Shown piece after piece: positions 17,303 through 26,200 of a stretch of DNA of 64,000 nucleotides. The stretch spans positions 42,392-106,391 of the forward strand of contig NZ_JANIJX010000014.1 in NCBI RefSeq assembly GCF_024580735.1, written 5' to 3'. The translations under genes and the position numbers were made by a program. Each line of letters starts with the position of its first letter. Position 1 is the stretch's first letter. Source of the stretch: Brevibacterium moorei (GTDB taxonomy: Bacteria > Actinomycetota > Actinomycetes > Actinomycetales > Brevibacteriaceae). The notes under the pieces are model-generated. The model worked only from the letters and a program-made list of their open reading frames with translations, ran no database searches and was not told the origin of the DNA.

Positions 17303-18508
17303 TCAGGCGCCGGAGGGGCCGGACGTGGCGATGAACAGCTCCCCCGACCCCGTCACCGTGACCGGGCCCTCGGCATGGCCGATGAACGCGGCCTGCCCCT
17401 GCAGCACGGGCAGTTCCTGCGCGGTGGCCCGGAGCTCCGCGGCGCCTTTGGTGCACAACACGATGGCAGGACCCGCGATCAGCTCCGTCCCGCCGGCGAA
17501 CCGGTGCAGGGCGAAGTCCGCCACGGCCGGGCCGTCCACGCCGGCTGGCACCACCGGCGGCGGCCCGGGCCGATAGTCGACCAGTTCGCACAACAGCCGG
17601 GGATCGACGTGTTTGGAGGTCAGGCCGCCACGGACCACATTGTCCGAGGACGCCATGATCTCCACGGCCAATCCGTGTACATAGGCGTGTGGCACCCCCG
17701 CCTCCAGCGCCAGGGACTCTCCCGGAGCCAGTCGCAGATGGTTGAGCAGCAGGGCCAGGCACACGCCCACGTCTCCCGGATAATCCACGGCCAGGCGATC
17801 GGTGAGCGAGGCCGCATCCCGATTGCCGGCCACCTCGAGTAATTCGGGCAGCAGGGATCCCAGGGCCCCGAACTCGTCCTGACGGGAGAACAACAGCCGC
17901 AGCGCAGCGGCCAGCCCGGCCTCGGCCGTGGCACCGGAGTCGAGGGCCCCGGCCCATTCGCGCAGCAGGCCGGAGGCCTCCGGGCGCCCGAGTTCGGCCG
18001 CGGCACCGGCCGCACCGTGCAACACGGGGGCCGTCAGGGCCGGGTCCGCGAAGCCGCACAGGACCTCGAACTCGGAAAGCGCCGTGACCATTTCGGGTTT
18101 GTGCCACGGGTCCTTGAACGTCCGCCGTGGATCGTCCAGGTCGATCCCGGCGGCATTCTCCCGGTCGAACCCGGCGCGGGCGGTCGCGGCATCGGGATGG
18201 ACCTGGATCGACAGGGCCCGGTTGGCCGCCAAGAGTTTGAGGAGGAACGGAAGTCGCGTGCCGAAGCGCTCCAGATGTGCCGAACCGAGCAGATCGTCAC
18301 CTGCCAGGTCGAGCGCAACCGCCAGAGTGTCGGGGGCCGGGGAGGCGCTCGCGCCGACCGGTATCGGGCACCTGGTCGGTGCAAGGGGGTGGGTGCCCAG
18401 CCAGTACTCCGCAACGGGCTCGCCCGTCACCGGTCTGCCCAGCAGCTCCGGAATCGCCCGGACGTCACCCCACTCGTAGGTGCGAACGGCTCCCTGAAGG
18501 AGGTGCAT
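17303..18508 (-). CDS. manA: Mannose-6-phosphate isomerase, class I
   Basis: 401 residues. Zn ligands are in SIQVHPD (Gln102, His104), KPEM (Glu139) and EAGVPHAYVHG (His274), the standard type I PMI set; a C-terminal cupin-like domain follows. It converts fructose-6-phosphate to mannose-6-phosphate, the step before ManB. The ATG at 18508 has AAAGGGG 5 bases upstream; the longer frame to 18637 lacks one. Transcribed alone. Confidence 0.94.
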   Translation of the reverse strand: MHLLQGAVRTYEWGDVRAIPELLGRPVTGEPVAEYWLGTHPLAPTRCPIPVGASASPAPDTLAVALDLAGDDLLGSAHLERFGTRLPFLLKLLAANRALSIQVHPDAATARAGFDRENAAGIDLDDPRRTFKDPWHKPEMVTALSEFEVLCGFADPALTAPVLHGAAGAAAELGRPEASGLLREWAGALDSGATAEAGLAAALRLLFSRQDEFGALGSLLPELLEVAGNRDAASLTDRLAVDYPGDVGVCLALLLNHLRLAPGESLALEAGVPHAYVHGLAVEIMASSDNVVRGGLTSKHVDPRLLCELVDYRPGPPPVVPAGVDGPAVADFALHRFAGGTELIAGPAIVLCTKGAAELRATAQELPVLQGQAAFIGHAEGPVTVTGSGELFIATSGPSGA

Positions 18509-18639
18509 GGATCCCCTTTGAAATCGCGGACGGCTTACTTCGTACAGCCTAACCCGCCGGCCCTGAACGCCGGGTGAACACCATGTCAAAAGCCTGCGGG
18601 GACCGGAGAGCTCCAGATTGCGCGCGGGTGAATGCACAA

Positions 18640-18669
18640 GCGGGGCGCACCCGAATCGGTGCGCCCCGC
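18640..18669 (-). terminator. Hairpin terminator of the amidase gene
   Basis: Perfect 12-base GC-rich inverted repeat (18640-18651 and 18658-18669) with a 6-base loop, 22 bases past the stop of the hydrolase gene. No T-tract follows. The rest of the 18509-18639 gap holds nothing recognisable. Confidence 0.65.
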
Positions 18670-18690
18670 AGGATCTGCTTACCGGCTCGC

Positions 18691-21372
18691 TCAGATGACC
18701 CGGATGACCACTCCGCCGGAGTTGAACATGAACTTCGAGGAGCGCTCACTGGTCCCGGTACGCCGTGAACCCGCGTCGATGAGCTTTCCCGGCTTGTCCG
18801 ACACGATCGTGATGTGTCCCGGATGCCAGATCAGATCGCCCGGTTTCGCCTTAGAGCGCGGGATCACTTCCCCTGCTGCCTTCTGCTGACCCGAAGTCCG
18901 CGGCAGCTTGATCCCGTTCTTCTTATAGACGTACTGGACGAATCCCGAGCAGTCCCAGCCCTTGGTCGGAGAGGTTCCGCCCCAGACATAGGGCACTCCC
19001 ACGTACTTCCTGGCGGTCTTGACGATCGCCGCGCGCTTCTCGGCCTCGCGCTGGGACGCGCTCTTCTTCGCCTTCTTCTTCGCGGGCTTCTTCCCCGGCT
19101 TCTTCGAGTTGTCTGCAGACCCTTCCCCGGTGCCTGCAGACGGCGCGGTGGAGACGGCGCCACCGGATATCGGTGGGGCGTTGCCGTCGGCCATCCCAGC
19201 GGAGAACTCGCTCACTCCGGCACCCTCGGCCCAGAACAGGGTCGCGCCCTGGAACCGCTGGGTGCAGGTTCCCCCGGCGCACTGCTCATCGCCCGCGGGA
19301 TACCCCAGATGGCTCTTCTCGGATCCCTTCTTGGCCCAGTGAGCCTTGATCGCCCCTGATGTGGCGTGGGCACCGGTTGCCTTCGACCAGTGGATCGAGC
19401 CGGAGGCGAAGGTCTGGTACAGGCCCGCGGACAACTTCCCCTGATTGTTCGCGGGCAGTCCGATCCTCTTCCTGACCTCGGCATTCCAGGCCTTGGCGAT
19501 CTCACCGGTGATGAGCTTGGCCCCACCCTTGGCGGTCCAGGTGATGAAGCCGGACTTGTACTGCTGGTAGCTTCCCCCTGCCAGCTTGGTCTCGCCTCCG
19601 ACCTTCGCGCCCAGCGCTTTGGCATTGGCCTTGTACGCCTGCTGGATCGCCTCGCCCGAGGTGATCGGGTTGGTACTGGCCTGCTTGCCGCTCGATTGGA
19701 TCGCGGCCACCGCTTTGCGGATCTGCGGAATCTTCGCGTAGAACGCATCACCGGGGCAGTCTGTGTCGCCGACATCGCGGTGGCCGACGATCCGGTTGAT
19801 CCGCTTGCCGTTGACGGTGGTCTTGCCGATGGCCGGGACCCCGTCCTTCGACAGCTTCCAGGCGATTGTATTCTCAACGGCCACCTGGGCCGCCTTCGAC
19901 GGCGCCTTCTTCATGTAGGTGCCGAGCACGGAGATGCCGAAGGTGCCCGTGTTGAAGTTCGACACATGGGCACCGATGATCGGACGGTCGACATTGCCGG
20001 CGCGGCCCTGCCACAGACGGCCGAACTTGTCGACCAGGACGTTGTAGCCGATATCGGCCCAGCCACGGCCCTTGACGTGGAAGGTGTAGATCCCGCGGAT
20101 GATGCCGGGCACATCACCGGCGTCGTAGTTGTTCGAGCCCTCGGTGTGGTGGATTACCGCTGCCTTGACCGAGTCAGCATATGACGGGCCGCTGCGGCGG
20201 ATGCTCTCATTGGCACCCCACGCCTTGCGGGAGGCGATGGAGGGCTTGGCGACCTTCTTCACCTTGGCCGCCACGTTCTGCACCCCGGCCGAGCCGCTGG
20301 CCTCACCCGCGGTGCCCTGGGCGACGGCAGCCGCCTGCTCTCCCAGTGAGGTGCCCGCCGGGAAACCCGTCGCCTGCACCGTTCCGGAGGAGTTCACCAC
20401 TGCCGCGCCGGGAACCGACTGCTCATCCGGCCGGGTCGACTGTGTCTGCCCTTCGGCTGCTTGGGTGGTCGCGCTCTGGTTGATCACCGGAGTGTTGGCA
20501 TTCACCGCCGCCTGGTCCGCCGCCGTCTTCTTCGGATCGATGATGACGAGCTTCGCGTCTGCCGGCGCGGAGGAGCCCAGGATGCGCATCTGCACAGCGG
20601 AGGCACCCGAGACGACAAAGGGATCGGTACCGGCCCGCTGATCGCCGTCTGCCCCCTGATCGTATGAGAGGCCGGTCCAGGCGCCCCAGCCACCGGAGGT
20701 CGACTGGGTTCGCACCTCGATATTGGAGGCGTTGGCGCCGGAGGCCACGACACCGACCACCGAGGACCGATCACGCGGAACGCTCAGTGACGCCGAGATG
20801 GCCGCGATCTTGATTCCGTCTTCGGTCTGCTGTTCGACATCACCGGAGATCGACGGGCTCGGGGCCGAGCTGGGCTCGGCGCTCGGCGTGGGCTTCGTCT
20901 CGGGGTTCTGAGTGCGCGGCGCCTGCGGCGTCTGCCGCGGAGCGGTGGAACCGGCATCGGACAGGCCCTCGCCCGGACCCTGCTCCGCGGGCCGCCCGGC
21001 GGCGCCTGAGTCCTGTGCGGATTCTTCTGCGGTGGAGTTCAAGGATGTCGATGCGGCTGCAAAGGCCTCGCCGGCCGCTTGCAGTGCCGTGTCCGAGGCG
21101 CCGAACTCCGCAGCGCTGAGCCGACGATTCTCCGTTGTCGAGCGCAGCGCACCTGGCATATTCGTCGTCGACTTCTTCGACACGGCGGCCGTGGCCGGCG
21201 AGGAGTTCCGAGCGCCCGGGGTCAGCAGACCCTTGTGGTCGACATCGGTCAAAGACAGTTCGTTGAAGCTCGGGCGAGCAGCACCCGCGGCATCGGCAAC
21301 GGGCCCCAGCGCTATGCCGGAGACCACGAGAGCCGCAGCGCAAACGGCCGCAGTCGTCATTGCGATTTTCAT
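18691..21372 (-). CDS. Secreted peptidoglycan hydrolase: PGRP-type amidase, LGFP repeats, NlpC/P60
   Basis: 893 residues. Signal peptide 1-28, then about 350 residues of low-complexity and beta-rich prodomain. A PGRP/amidase_2 domain (about 375-555) has Zn-binding histidines in AVIHHTEG (408-409) and the HRDVGDTDCPG motif (His531, Cys539). LGFP-type repeats (about 580-715: IGLPANNQGKLSAGLYQTFA, HLGYPAGDEQ) bind wall polymers. A Lys-rich linker (757-781) precedes a NlpC/P60 domain with catalytic Cys808 (WDCSGFV) and His853 (PGHITIV). It should cut both the muramoyl-L-Ala bond and a stem-peptide bond. The ATG at 21372 is preceded by TAAGG and begins the signal peptide cleanly. Confidence 0.94.
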   Translation of the reverse strand: MKIAMTTAAVCAAALVVSGIALGPVADAAGAARPSFNELSLTDVDHKGLLTPGARNSSPATAAVSKKSTTNMPGALRSTTENRRLSAAEFGASDTALQAAGEAFAAASTSLNSTAEESAQDSGAAGRPAEQGPGEGLSDAGSTAPRQTPQAPRTQNPETKPTPSAEPSSAPSPSISGDVEQQTEDGIKIAAISASLSVPRDRSSVVGVVASGANASNIEVRTQSTSGGWGAWTGLSYDQGADGDQRAGTDPFVVSGASAVQMRILGSSAPADAKLVIIDPKKTAADQAAVNANTPVINQSATTQAAEGQTQSTRPDEQSVPGAAVVNSSGTVQATGFPAGTSLGEQAAAVAQGTAGEASGSAGVQNVAAKVKKVAKPSIASRKAWGANESIRRSGPSYADSVKAAVIHHTEGSNNYDAGDVPGIIRGIYTFHVKGRGWADIGYNVLVDKFGRLWQGRAGNVDRPIIGAHVSNFNTGTFGISVLGTYMKKAPSKAAQVAVENTIAWKLSKDGVPAIGKTTVNGKRINRIVGHRDVGDTDCPGDAFYAKIPQIRKAVAAIQSSGKQASTNPITSGEAIQQAYKANAKALGAKVGGETKLAGGSYQQYKSGFITWTAKGGAKLITGEIAKAWNAEVRKRIGLPANNQGKLSAGLYQTFASGSIHWSKATGAHATSGAIKAHWAKKGSEKSHLGYPAGDEQCAGGTCTQRFQGATLFWAEGAGVSEFSAGMADGNAPPISGGAVSTAPSAGTGEGSADNSKKPGKKPAKKKAKKSASQREAEKRAAIVKTARKYVGVPYVWGGTSPTKGWDCSGFVQYVYKKNGIKLPRTSGQQKAAGEVIPRSKAKPGDLIWHPGHITIVSDKPGKLIDAGSRRTGTSERSSKFMFNSGGVVIRVI

Positions 21373-21558
21373 TAGATTTAGCCTTATTCGAGGAAGACAG
21401 GGAAGAAATTTGGCCAGTCCGGAGATCACCGCCGGCTGCGATCATCCCCGACAATGTGAAATTGTTACATATTTTTCCGCGTGTCGCATTGCAATCTCTG
21501 TGCTCCCTGCTAGTTACACGGATGTAGTTCCCCGTCATTCCGCGGCCCGACCGGGCAG
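21373..21558. other. Non-coding upstream region of the hydrolase gene
   Basis: About 186 bases between the hydrolase start and the next terminator. On the minus strand it contains GTAAC twice (in CCGTGTAACTAG and ATATGTAACAAT, about 40 bases apart), plus ACAAT-GTGAA-ATTGT. GTAAC-type half-sites are reported for MtrA, whose gene is in this window, but the match is short. No riboswitch of the kind often found ahead of wall hydrolase genes was recognised. Confidence 0.35.
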
Positions 21559-21606
21559 AAAAAAATCCCCGCGTCCACCTTCGATCGGGTGAAGGTGGAC
21601 GCGGGG
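21559..21606 (-). terminator. Rho-independent terminator of the LCP gene
   Basis: Perfect 16-base inverted repeat (21567-21582 and 21591-21606), 8-base loop, followed on the minus strand by seven consecutive T. This is the only hairpin in the window with a strong T-tract, 27 bases past the LCP stop. Confidence 0.9.
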
Positions 21607-21633
21607 ACACCCCGCGGGGCAGGTCGGGCGGGA

Positions 21634-23145
21634 TCAGGGAACCGAGCAGATCTCCGAACCATCGGAGTCGGGGTCCTCGCCCCCGCCCGACTCTGCGCCG
21701 GAGGCCCGAGCAGACATCGCCTGCACCGAATCGAGGCCCAGCGCATCGGCATTGCCCTGTGCCTGCGCGCCCTTGTCGGAGGCCTTCTCGACGGCGGTGG
21801 AGACCATATCGTGGACCGTGGCGAAATCGGGATGCTTCGGCACGACCTTGGGCGGAGCCAGATTCAGCTTCGCCATCTTGTGCCCCTTGGCCTTGGTCGC
21901 CAGGTCCACGAACTCACCGACCTCGTTCTGCGGGATGTCGGTGGAAATGACCTCCGGAGCGGCGGCCGCCAGCTTGGTGAATCGCTGAGCGACGGTCATC
22001 GGATCCAGCTGTTTGAGCATGGCCTCCTGCACACAGCGCTGTCGGGTCATTCGCGCATAGTCCGAGGCGAACTCCCTGGACCGGGCATACCACAGGGCAT
22101 GGTACCCGTCGAGTTCGATGTTCTTCCCCGGTTCGATCCACCCCAACGGCTTGTAGTGCTTGCCGGTGGCCTTGTTCGTCTTATTCGAGATCGGCACCCG
22201 GACGTTCGAGTCCAGCCGGATTCCGCCCATCGCGTCGACCAGCTTCTGGAAGCCCTTGAGATCGATCATCGCATAGTACTGGATATCCAGACCCGTCACA
22301 CCCGAAAGCGCCTGTTCGGTGGCCTGCACACCCGCGGGGACCTTGTCGGTGTTCGGGAATTCGTCCTTGTGTTCTTCCCCCTCCTGGTACACCGCGTTGA
22401 TCAGGCATTCGTCCCCGCAGTTGTAACCCTGCGGATAATGCGCATGCAGCGGTGAGGAGTCGGGGAACGGGACGTTCTGCATGTTCCTGGGCAGACCGAT
22501 CACAACGGCGCGCCCGGACTTCACCTCGATGGAGACCACGGACAGGCTGTCAGGGCGCACGCCCGTGCGCTTCTTGCCCGCATCGGAACCCAGCAGGGCG
22601 ATGTTGTAGCGGCCGTCAACGGGCTTCTTACCCGGACCCGAGGCGAAGATCCCCCCGAGCGCACTGCGGGTGGAGTTCAACGTGTTGACTCCCCAGGCGA
22701 CTCCCCCGCCCACCAGCAGGACCAACACCAGGCTGACGGCCAGGAAGGTCGGCTTGGTACGCCGGCCCAGGCTGTCGATGCGGATCCGGCGCACGGAGTC
22801 GAGCATGCACAGCACCCAGTTCAGACCCGCCACCGCCAGCCACACCATCAAGACGATGAGCCCGAGCGCCGAGGACGCGAAGGACAGCACGGCCCGCTGT
22901 GAGACGAGCGCCACCACGATGAGCAGAACGATCAGCGCCCAGGAGAACAGCGAGATGAGCAGCGGAATCCTGGCCTTCCGTCGATCACCGATGATCGACT
23001 GCACCGAGCCGGGCAGGAGGGCACTGCAGATGAGCAACAACCAGCCGCGCCAATTCCGCATGCCGATGGGGGCATGGCGCGGATTGCGCAGTGGATCGAC
23101 GTACACGAGTTCACGGCGTTTCTCGTTCACTGGCTGTCTTCTCAT
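21634..23145 (-). CDS. LytR-CpsA-Psr (LCP) glycopolymer transferase
   Basis: 503 residues. An N-terminal region has about four hydrophobic segments (WLLLICSALLPGSVQSIIG, LLISLFSWALIVLLIVVALV, two more to about residue 165). The extracellular LCP domain shows YNIALLGSDAGKKRTGVRPD, VVIGLPRNMQNVP and LWYARSREFASDYARMTRQR, with the Arg/Asp residues that bind the polyprenyl pyrophosphate head. LCP enzymes attach secondary polymers such as arabinogalactan or teichoic acid to peptidoglycan. The tail is acidic and ends in a lone Cys. The start is uncertain: ATG 23145 or GTG 23130, neither with ideal Shine-Dalgarno spacing. Confidence 0.92.
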   Translation of the reverse strand: MRRQPVNEKRRELVYVDPLRNPRHAPIGMRNWRGWLLLICSALLPGSVQSIIGDRRKARIPLLISLFSWALIVLLIVVALVSQRAVLSFASSALGLIVLMVWLAVAGLNWVLCMLDSVRRIRIDSLGRRTKPTFLAVSLVLVLLVGGGVAWGVNTLNSTRSALGGIFASGPGKKPVDGRYNIALLGSDAGKKRTGVRPDSLSVVSIEVKSGRAVVIGLPRNMQNVPFPDSSPLHAHYPQGYNCGDECLINAVYQEGEEHKDEFPNTDKVPAGVQATEQALSGVTGLDIQYYAMIDLKGFQKLVDAMGGIRLDSNVRVPISNKTNKATGKHYKPLGWIEPGKNIELDGYHALWYARSREFASDYARMTRQRCVQEAMLKQLDPMTVAQRFTKLAAAAPEVISTDIPQNEVGEFVDLATKAKGHKMAKLNLAPPKVVPKHPDFATVHDMVSTAVEKASDKGAQAQGNADALGLDSVQAMSARASGAESGGGEDPDSDGSEICSVP

Positions 23146-23185
23146 CTCCTGGCTCGAACCTGCCGCTTCAGGATATCGGCAAAGC

Positions 23186-23223
23186 CGCAAGGGCACTGGG
23201 AGCCGACTCCCAGTGCCCTTGCG
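23186..23223 (-). terminator. Hairpin terminator of the acyl-CoA dehydrogenase gene
   Basis: Perfect 17-base inverted repeat (23186-23202 and 23207-23223) with a 4-base loop, 21 bases past the dehydrogenase stop. The minus strand continues GGCTTTGCC, only a short T run. Confidence 0.75.
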
Positions 23224-23244
23224 CGTGTCGCCCCGCCGAACCTC

Positions 23245-24390
23245 TCAGCCCAGCAGCTTGCGCCCCATCACCAGGCGCTGGATCTGGTTCGTGCCCTCAT
23301 AGATCTGCGTAATCTTCGCATCGCGCATCATCCGCTCCACCGGGTGGTCCTGCACATAGCCCGCCCCACCGAGCAGCTGCACCGCATCGGTTGTGATCTC
23401 CATCGCCACATCGGAGGCGAAGGCCTTGGCGGCGGCACCGTAGTAGCCCAGGTCAGCATCCTGGCGTTCGCTCTTGGCCGCGGCGACATAGGTCAGCTGC
23501 CGCGCTGCCTCGAGCTTCATGCCCATATCGGCGACCATGAACTGCACCGCCTCGAACGAGGAAATCGGCTTGCCGAACTGCTTGCGCTCCTTGACGTAGC
23601 CGATCGCGTAGTCGAGGGCGCCCTGGGCGATGCCGATGGCCTGGGCCGCGATCGTGATCCTGGTGTGGTCGAGGGTCTTCAGCGCCAGTTTGAGACCCTG
23701 GCCCTCGGCACCGATGATCCGGTCCGCGGGAATGTGGCAGTCCTCGAAGAACAGTTCGCGCGTCGGACTGCCCTTGATGCCCAGCTTGCGTTCCTTCTCG
23801 CCGAAGCTGAAGCCCTCATCGCCCTTCTCCACGAGAAAGGCGGTGATGTTGTTGCCGCGGCGGCCCTCGGGGTCCGTGACGGCCATGACCGTGTAGAACT
23901 CGGAGACTCCCGCGTTCGTGATCCACGTCTTGACGCCATTGAGCACCCAGCCGTCGCCCGAACGCTGTGCCCGGGTTTTCATGCTGGCGGTGTCCGACCC
24001 GGCCTCGCGTTCGGACAGACCGTAGGAGAAGCCCTCGCCGGCGGCCAGGCGCGGCAGGTACTTCGCCTTGATCTCATCGCCGCCGCCCAGGATCACCGGC
24101 ATCGAACCCAGCTTGTTCACGGCGGGGATCAGCGAGGAGGATGCACATCCGCGGGCCACTTCCTCGATGACGATCGCGGTGGCCAGGGCGTCGGCCCCGA
24201 CGCCGCCGTACTCCTCGCCCACGTGCGGAGCGTAGAAGTCCGTGGCCACGAGCGAATCGTGGGCCTCCTGCGGATAGCGGGCCTCGGCGTCGACGGCCGC
24301 CGCATGTGGGGCGATCGTCTCCTCGACGATTTCACGCACCGCCGCGCGGATCTCCTGATGCTCCTCGCTGAGCTGATACAGATCGAACAT
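23245..24390 (-). CDS. Acyl-CoA dehydrogenase
   Basis: 381 residues, full length. The three-domain family is recognisable: helical N-terminus; the FAD-contacting loop YGLSEREAGSDTASMKTRA and WITNAGVSEFYTVMA; and catalytic Glu365 in IYEGTNQIQRL. It oxidises an acyl-CoA to the 2-enoyl-CoA and passes electrons to ETF. Its place beside purE/purK matches mycobacterial fadE25 (Rv3274c), though substrate chain length cannot be read from sequence. The ATG at 24390 has AAAGGA about 5 bases upstream. Transcribed after purK-purE with a 76-base gap that holds only a weak 6-base inverted repeat. Confidence 0.94.
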   Translation of the reverse strand: MFDLYQLSEEHQEIRAAVREIVEETIAPHAAAVDAEARYPQEAHDSLVATDFYAPHVGEEYGGVGADALATAIVIEEVARGCASSSLIPAVNKLGSMPVILGGGDEIKAKYLPRLAAGEGFSYGLSEREAGSDTASMKTRAQRSGDGWVLNGVKTWITNAGVSEFYTVMAVTDPEGRRGNNITAFLVEKGDEGFSFGEKERKLGIKGSPTRELFFEDCHIPADRIIGAEGQGLKLALKTLDHTRITIAAQAIGIAQGALDYAIGYVKERKQFGKPISSFEAVQFMVADMGMKLEAARQLTYVAAAKSERQDADLGYYGAAAKAFASDVAMEITTDAVQLLGGAGYVQDHPVERMMRDAKITQIYEGTNQIQRLVMGRKLLG

Positions 24391-24466
24391 ATGAATCCTT
24401 TTCCTCGGGGGATGGTTTCCGCCCCTGGCTGATCCACGGGTCACGGCCGGGCTGCCGTGGCCGAGA

Positions 24467-25012
24467 TCACTGCGGGTCAGACCGTCCCAGTTTAGCCATG
24501 AGGGCCCGGCCCTTGGCCTCGGCACTGTCACGCAGGCCCGCCCGGTAGTCATCGAGCGCCCCACGGATCCGTTCGGCCTCTCCCCCGACCCCGGCGCCCA
24601 GGATGCGGGCGGCCAACAGACCGGCGTTCTTGGCCCCGCCGATCGACACGGTCGCCACCGGCACACCGCCGGGCATCTGTACGATCGACAGCAGGGAGTC
24701 CATCCCGTCGAGGTACTTCAGCGGCACCGGCACGCCGATCACCGGCAGGGAGGTGACCGAGGCGAGCATCCCCGGCAGGTGCGCCGCACCCCCGGCCCCT
24801 GCGATGATGACCGACAGACCCCGTTCGGCAGCCGACGCTCCCCAGGCGATCATGTCCTGCGGCATCCGGTGCGCCGAGACGACCTCGGCGGAATAGGGCA
24901 CGGCGAACTCGTCGAGCACCTCGGCGGCAGCGGCCATCGTGGGCCAGTCCGAGTCCGAGCCCATGACGATGCCGACGACTGGCGCGGCCCGCTTATCATC
25001 CATCGTGGTCAT
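24467..25012 (-). CDS. purE: N5-carboxyaminoimidazole ribonucleotide mutase
   Basis: 181 residues, class I Pur[14 protein letters not shown] is the CAIR-binding loop, [11 protein letters not shown] contains the catalytic His, and [16 protein letters not shown] the second substrate loop. It moves the carboxylate from N5 to C4 of aminoimidazole ribonucleotide in purine synthesis. The C-terminal extension ([20 protein letters not shown]) is longer than the core enzyme. It overlaps purK by 4 bases; purK comes first. Confidence 0.96.
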   Translation of the reverse strand: MTTMDDKRAAPVVGIVMGSDSDWPTMAAAAEVLDEFAVPYSAEVVSAHRMPQDMIAWGASAAERGLSVIIAGAGGAAHLPGMLASVTSLPVIGVPVPLKYLDGMDSLLSIVQMPGGVPVATVSIGGAKNAGLLAARILGAGVGGEAERIRGALDDYRAGLRDSAEAKGRALMAKLGRSDPQ

Positions 25013-26169
25013 GCGAGGTCCTTCCGGTCCGGGTGGGGATTGGTGTCCACTCCTGCGATGAAGTCCGCCGCGTGGCGGGCTCTGGCCACCGCATCGGCAG
25101 CGGAATCGGAGCAGACGTTGACATGGCCCAGTTTGCGGCCCGGGCGCACCGACTTGCCGTACATGTGGACCTTGGCCGCAGGATCATGGGCCATCACGTG
25201 CAGATAGGCGTGGTACAGATCGTCGCGGTCAGCGCCGAGCACGTTCGCCATCGCACACGCGGGCGCGATCGGCGCCGGATCCCCCAGCGGCAGGTCCAGG
25301 ACCGCGCGCAGATGCTGTTCGAACTGGCTGGTGACCGAACCGTCCTGCGTCCAGTGCCCGGTGTTGTGCGGGCGCATCGCCAATTCGTTGACGATGTAGC
25401 CCTCGGCCGTTTCGAACATCTCCATTGCCATCACCCCGGTGACGCCGAGGGCACCTGCCACCTTGAGCACATCGGCGGTGATCGTCGTGGCCAACTCGGC
25501 GGAGATCCCCGGTGCCGGCGCCACCGCCTCCTTGCAGATGCCGTCCTGCTGATAGGTGGCGACAACCGGCCACACCGCGGTCTGCCCCGAGGGCGAGCGG
25601 CCCACCATCACGGAGAGCTCACGGGTGAAGTCGACCTTCTGTTCGGCCAACAGCGTCCCGGCTTCGGCGAACCAGTCGGCGGCCTCGGCGGCCGCGTGGA
25701 TCACGCGCACCCCGTGCCCGTCGTAGCCCCCGCGCGGGGTTTTCAGGATGAGCGGGAACCCGATCCGGGAGCCGAATTCCTCCAGGTCCGCGACCGAGGA
25801 GACCTCGGCCCAGGCCGGATTGGGCAGGCCGAGTTCGTCCATCTTGGCGCGCATCACGAGTTTGTCCTGCGCGTGGACCAGGGCGGCCGGCCCCGGGTGG
25901 ACCGCATGCCCGGCGGCCGTCAGGGCCTCCAAATGCTCTGTGGGAACGTGTTCGTGGTCGAAGGTGATGACATCGACGGTGGAGGCGAAGGCCTCCAGCG
26001 TCGGGTAGTCGTGGTAGTCGCCCACCACCACCTGGGAGGACACCTGGGCTGCCGGGGCATCCGGCGCCTCCGAGAGAACATGGAATCCGACGCCCAGGGC
26101 CTCTGCGGCTGGAGCCATCATCCGGGCCAGCTGGCCCCCGCCGATCACACCGATTCTTGGAAAAGTCAC
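25009..26169 (-). CDS. purK: N5-carboxyaminoimidazole ribonucleotide synthase
   Basis: 386 residues, ATP-grasp enzyme. It has the Rossmann-like start [20 protein letters not shown], the ATP-binding [16 protein letters not shown], and the Mg-binding tail [20 protein letters not shown]. It carboxylates AIR using bicarbonate and ATP, making the PurE substrate. The GTG at 26169 has no ribosome site but a TAGAAT hexamer 6 bases upstream, so a leaderless transcript is likely. Confidence 0.96.
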   Translation of the reverse strand: MTFPRIGVIGGGQLARMMAPAAEALGVGFHVLSEAPDAPAAQVSSQVVVGDYHDYPTLEAFASTVDVITFDHEHVPTEHLEALTAAGHAVHPGPAALVHAQDKLVMRAKMDELGLPNPAWAEVSSVADLEEFGSRIGFPLILKTPRGGYDGHGVRVIHAAAEAADWFAEAGTLLAEQKVDFTRELSVMVGRSPSGQTAVWPVVATYQQDGICKEAVAPAPGISAELATTITADVLKVAGALGVTGVMAMEMFETAEGYIVNELAMRPHNTGHWTQDGSVTSQFEQHLRAVLDLPLGDPAPIAPACAMANVLGADRDDLYHAYLHVMAHDPAAKVHMYGKSVRPGRKLGHVNVCSDSAADAVARARHAADFIAGVDTNPHPDRKDLA

Positions 26170-26175
26170 GACACC

Positions 26176-26181
26176 ATTCTA
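26176..26181 (-). promoter_or_regulatory. -10 hexamer for leaderless purK-purE transcript
   Basis: TAGAAT on the minus strand, 6 bases before the GTG of purK, within the 31-base gap to the phosphodiesterase gene. Confidence 0.6.
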
Positions 26182-26200
26182 AGGTCTCGGACCCGGCGGC

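Noticed and set aside
21373..21558. c-di-AMP (ydaO) riboswitch before the hydrolase gene
   Set aside because: The conserved core segments were not found in this 186-base gap.
24391..24666. Extension of the acyl-CoA dehydrogenase frame into purE
   Set aside because: Not family-like and overlaps purE; the ATG at 24390 has AAAGGA upstream.
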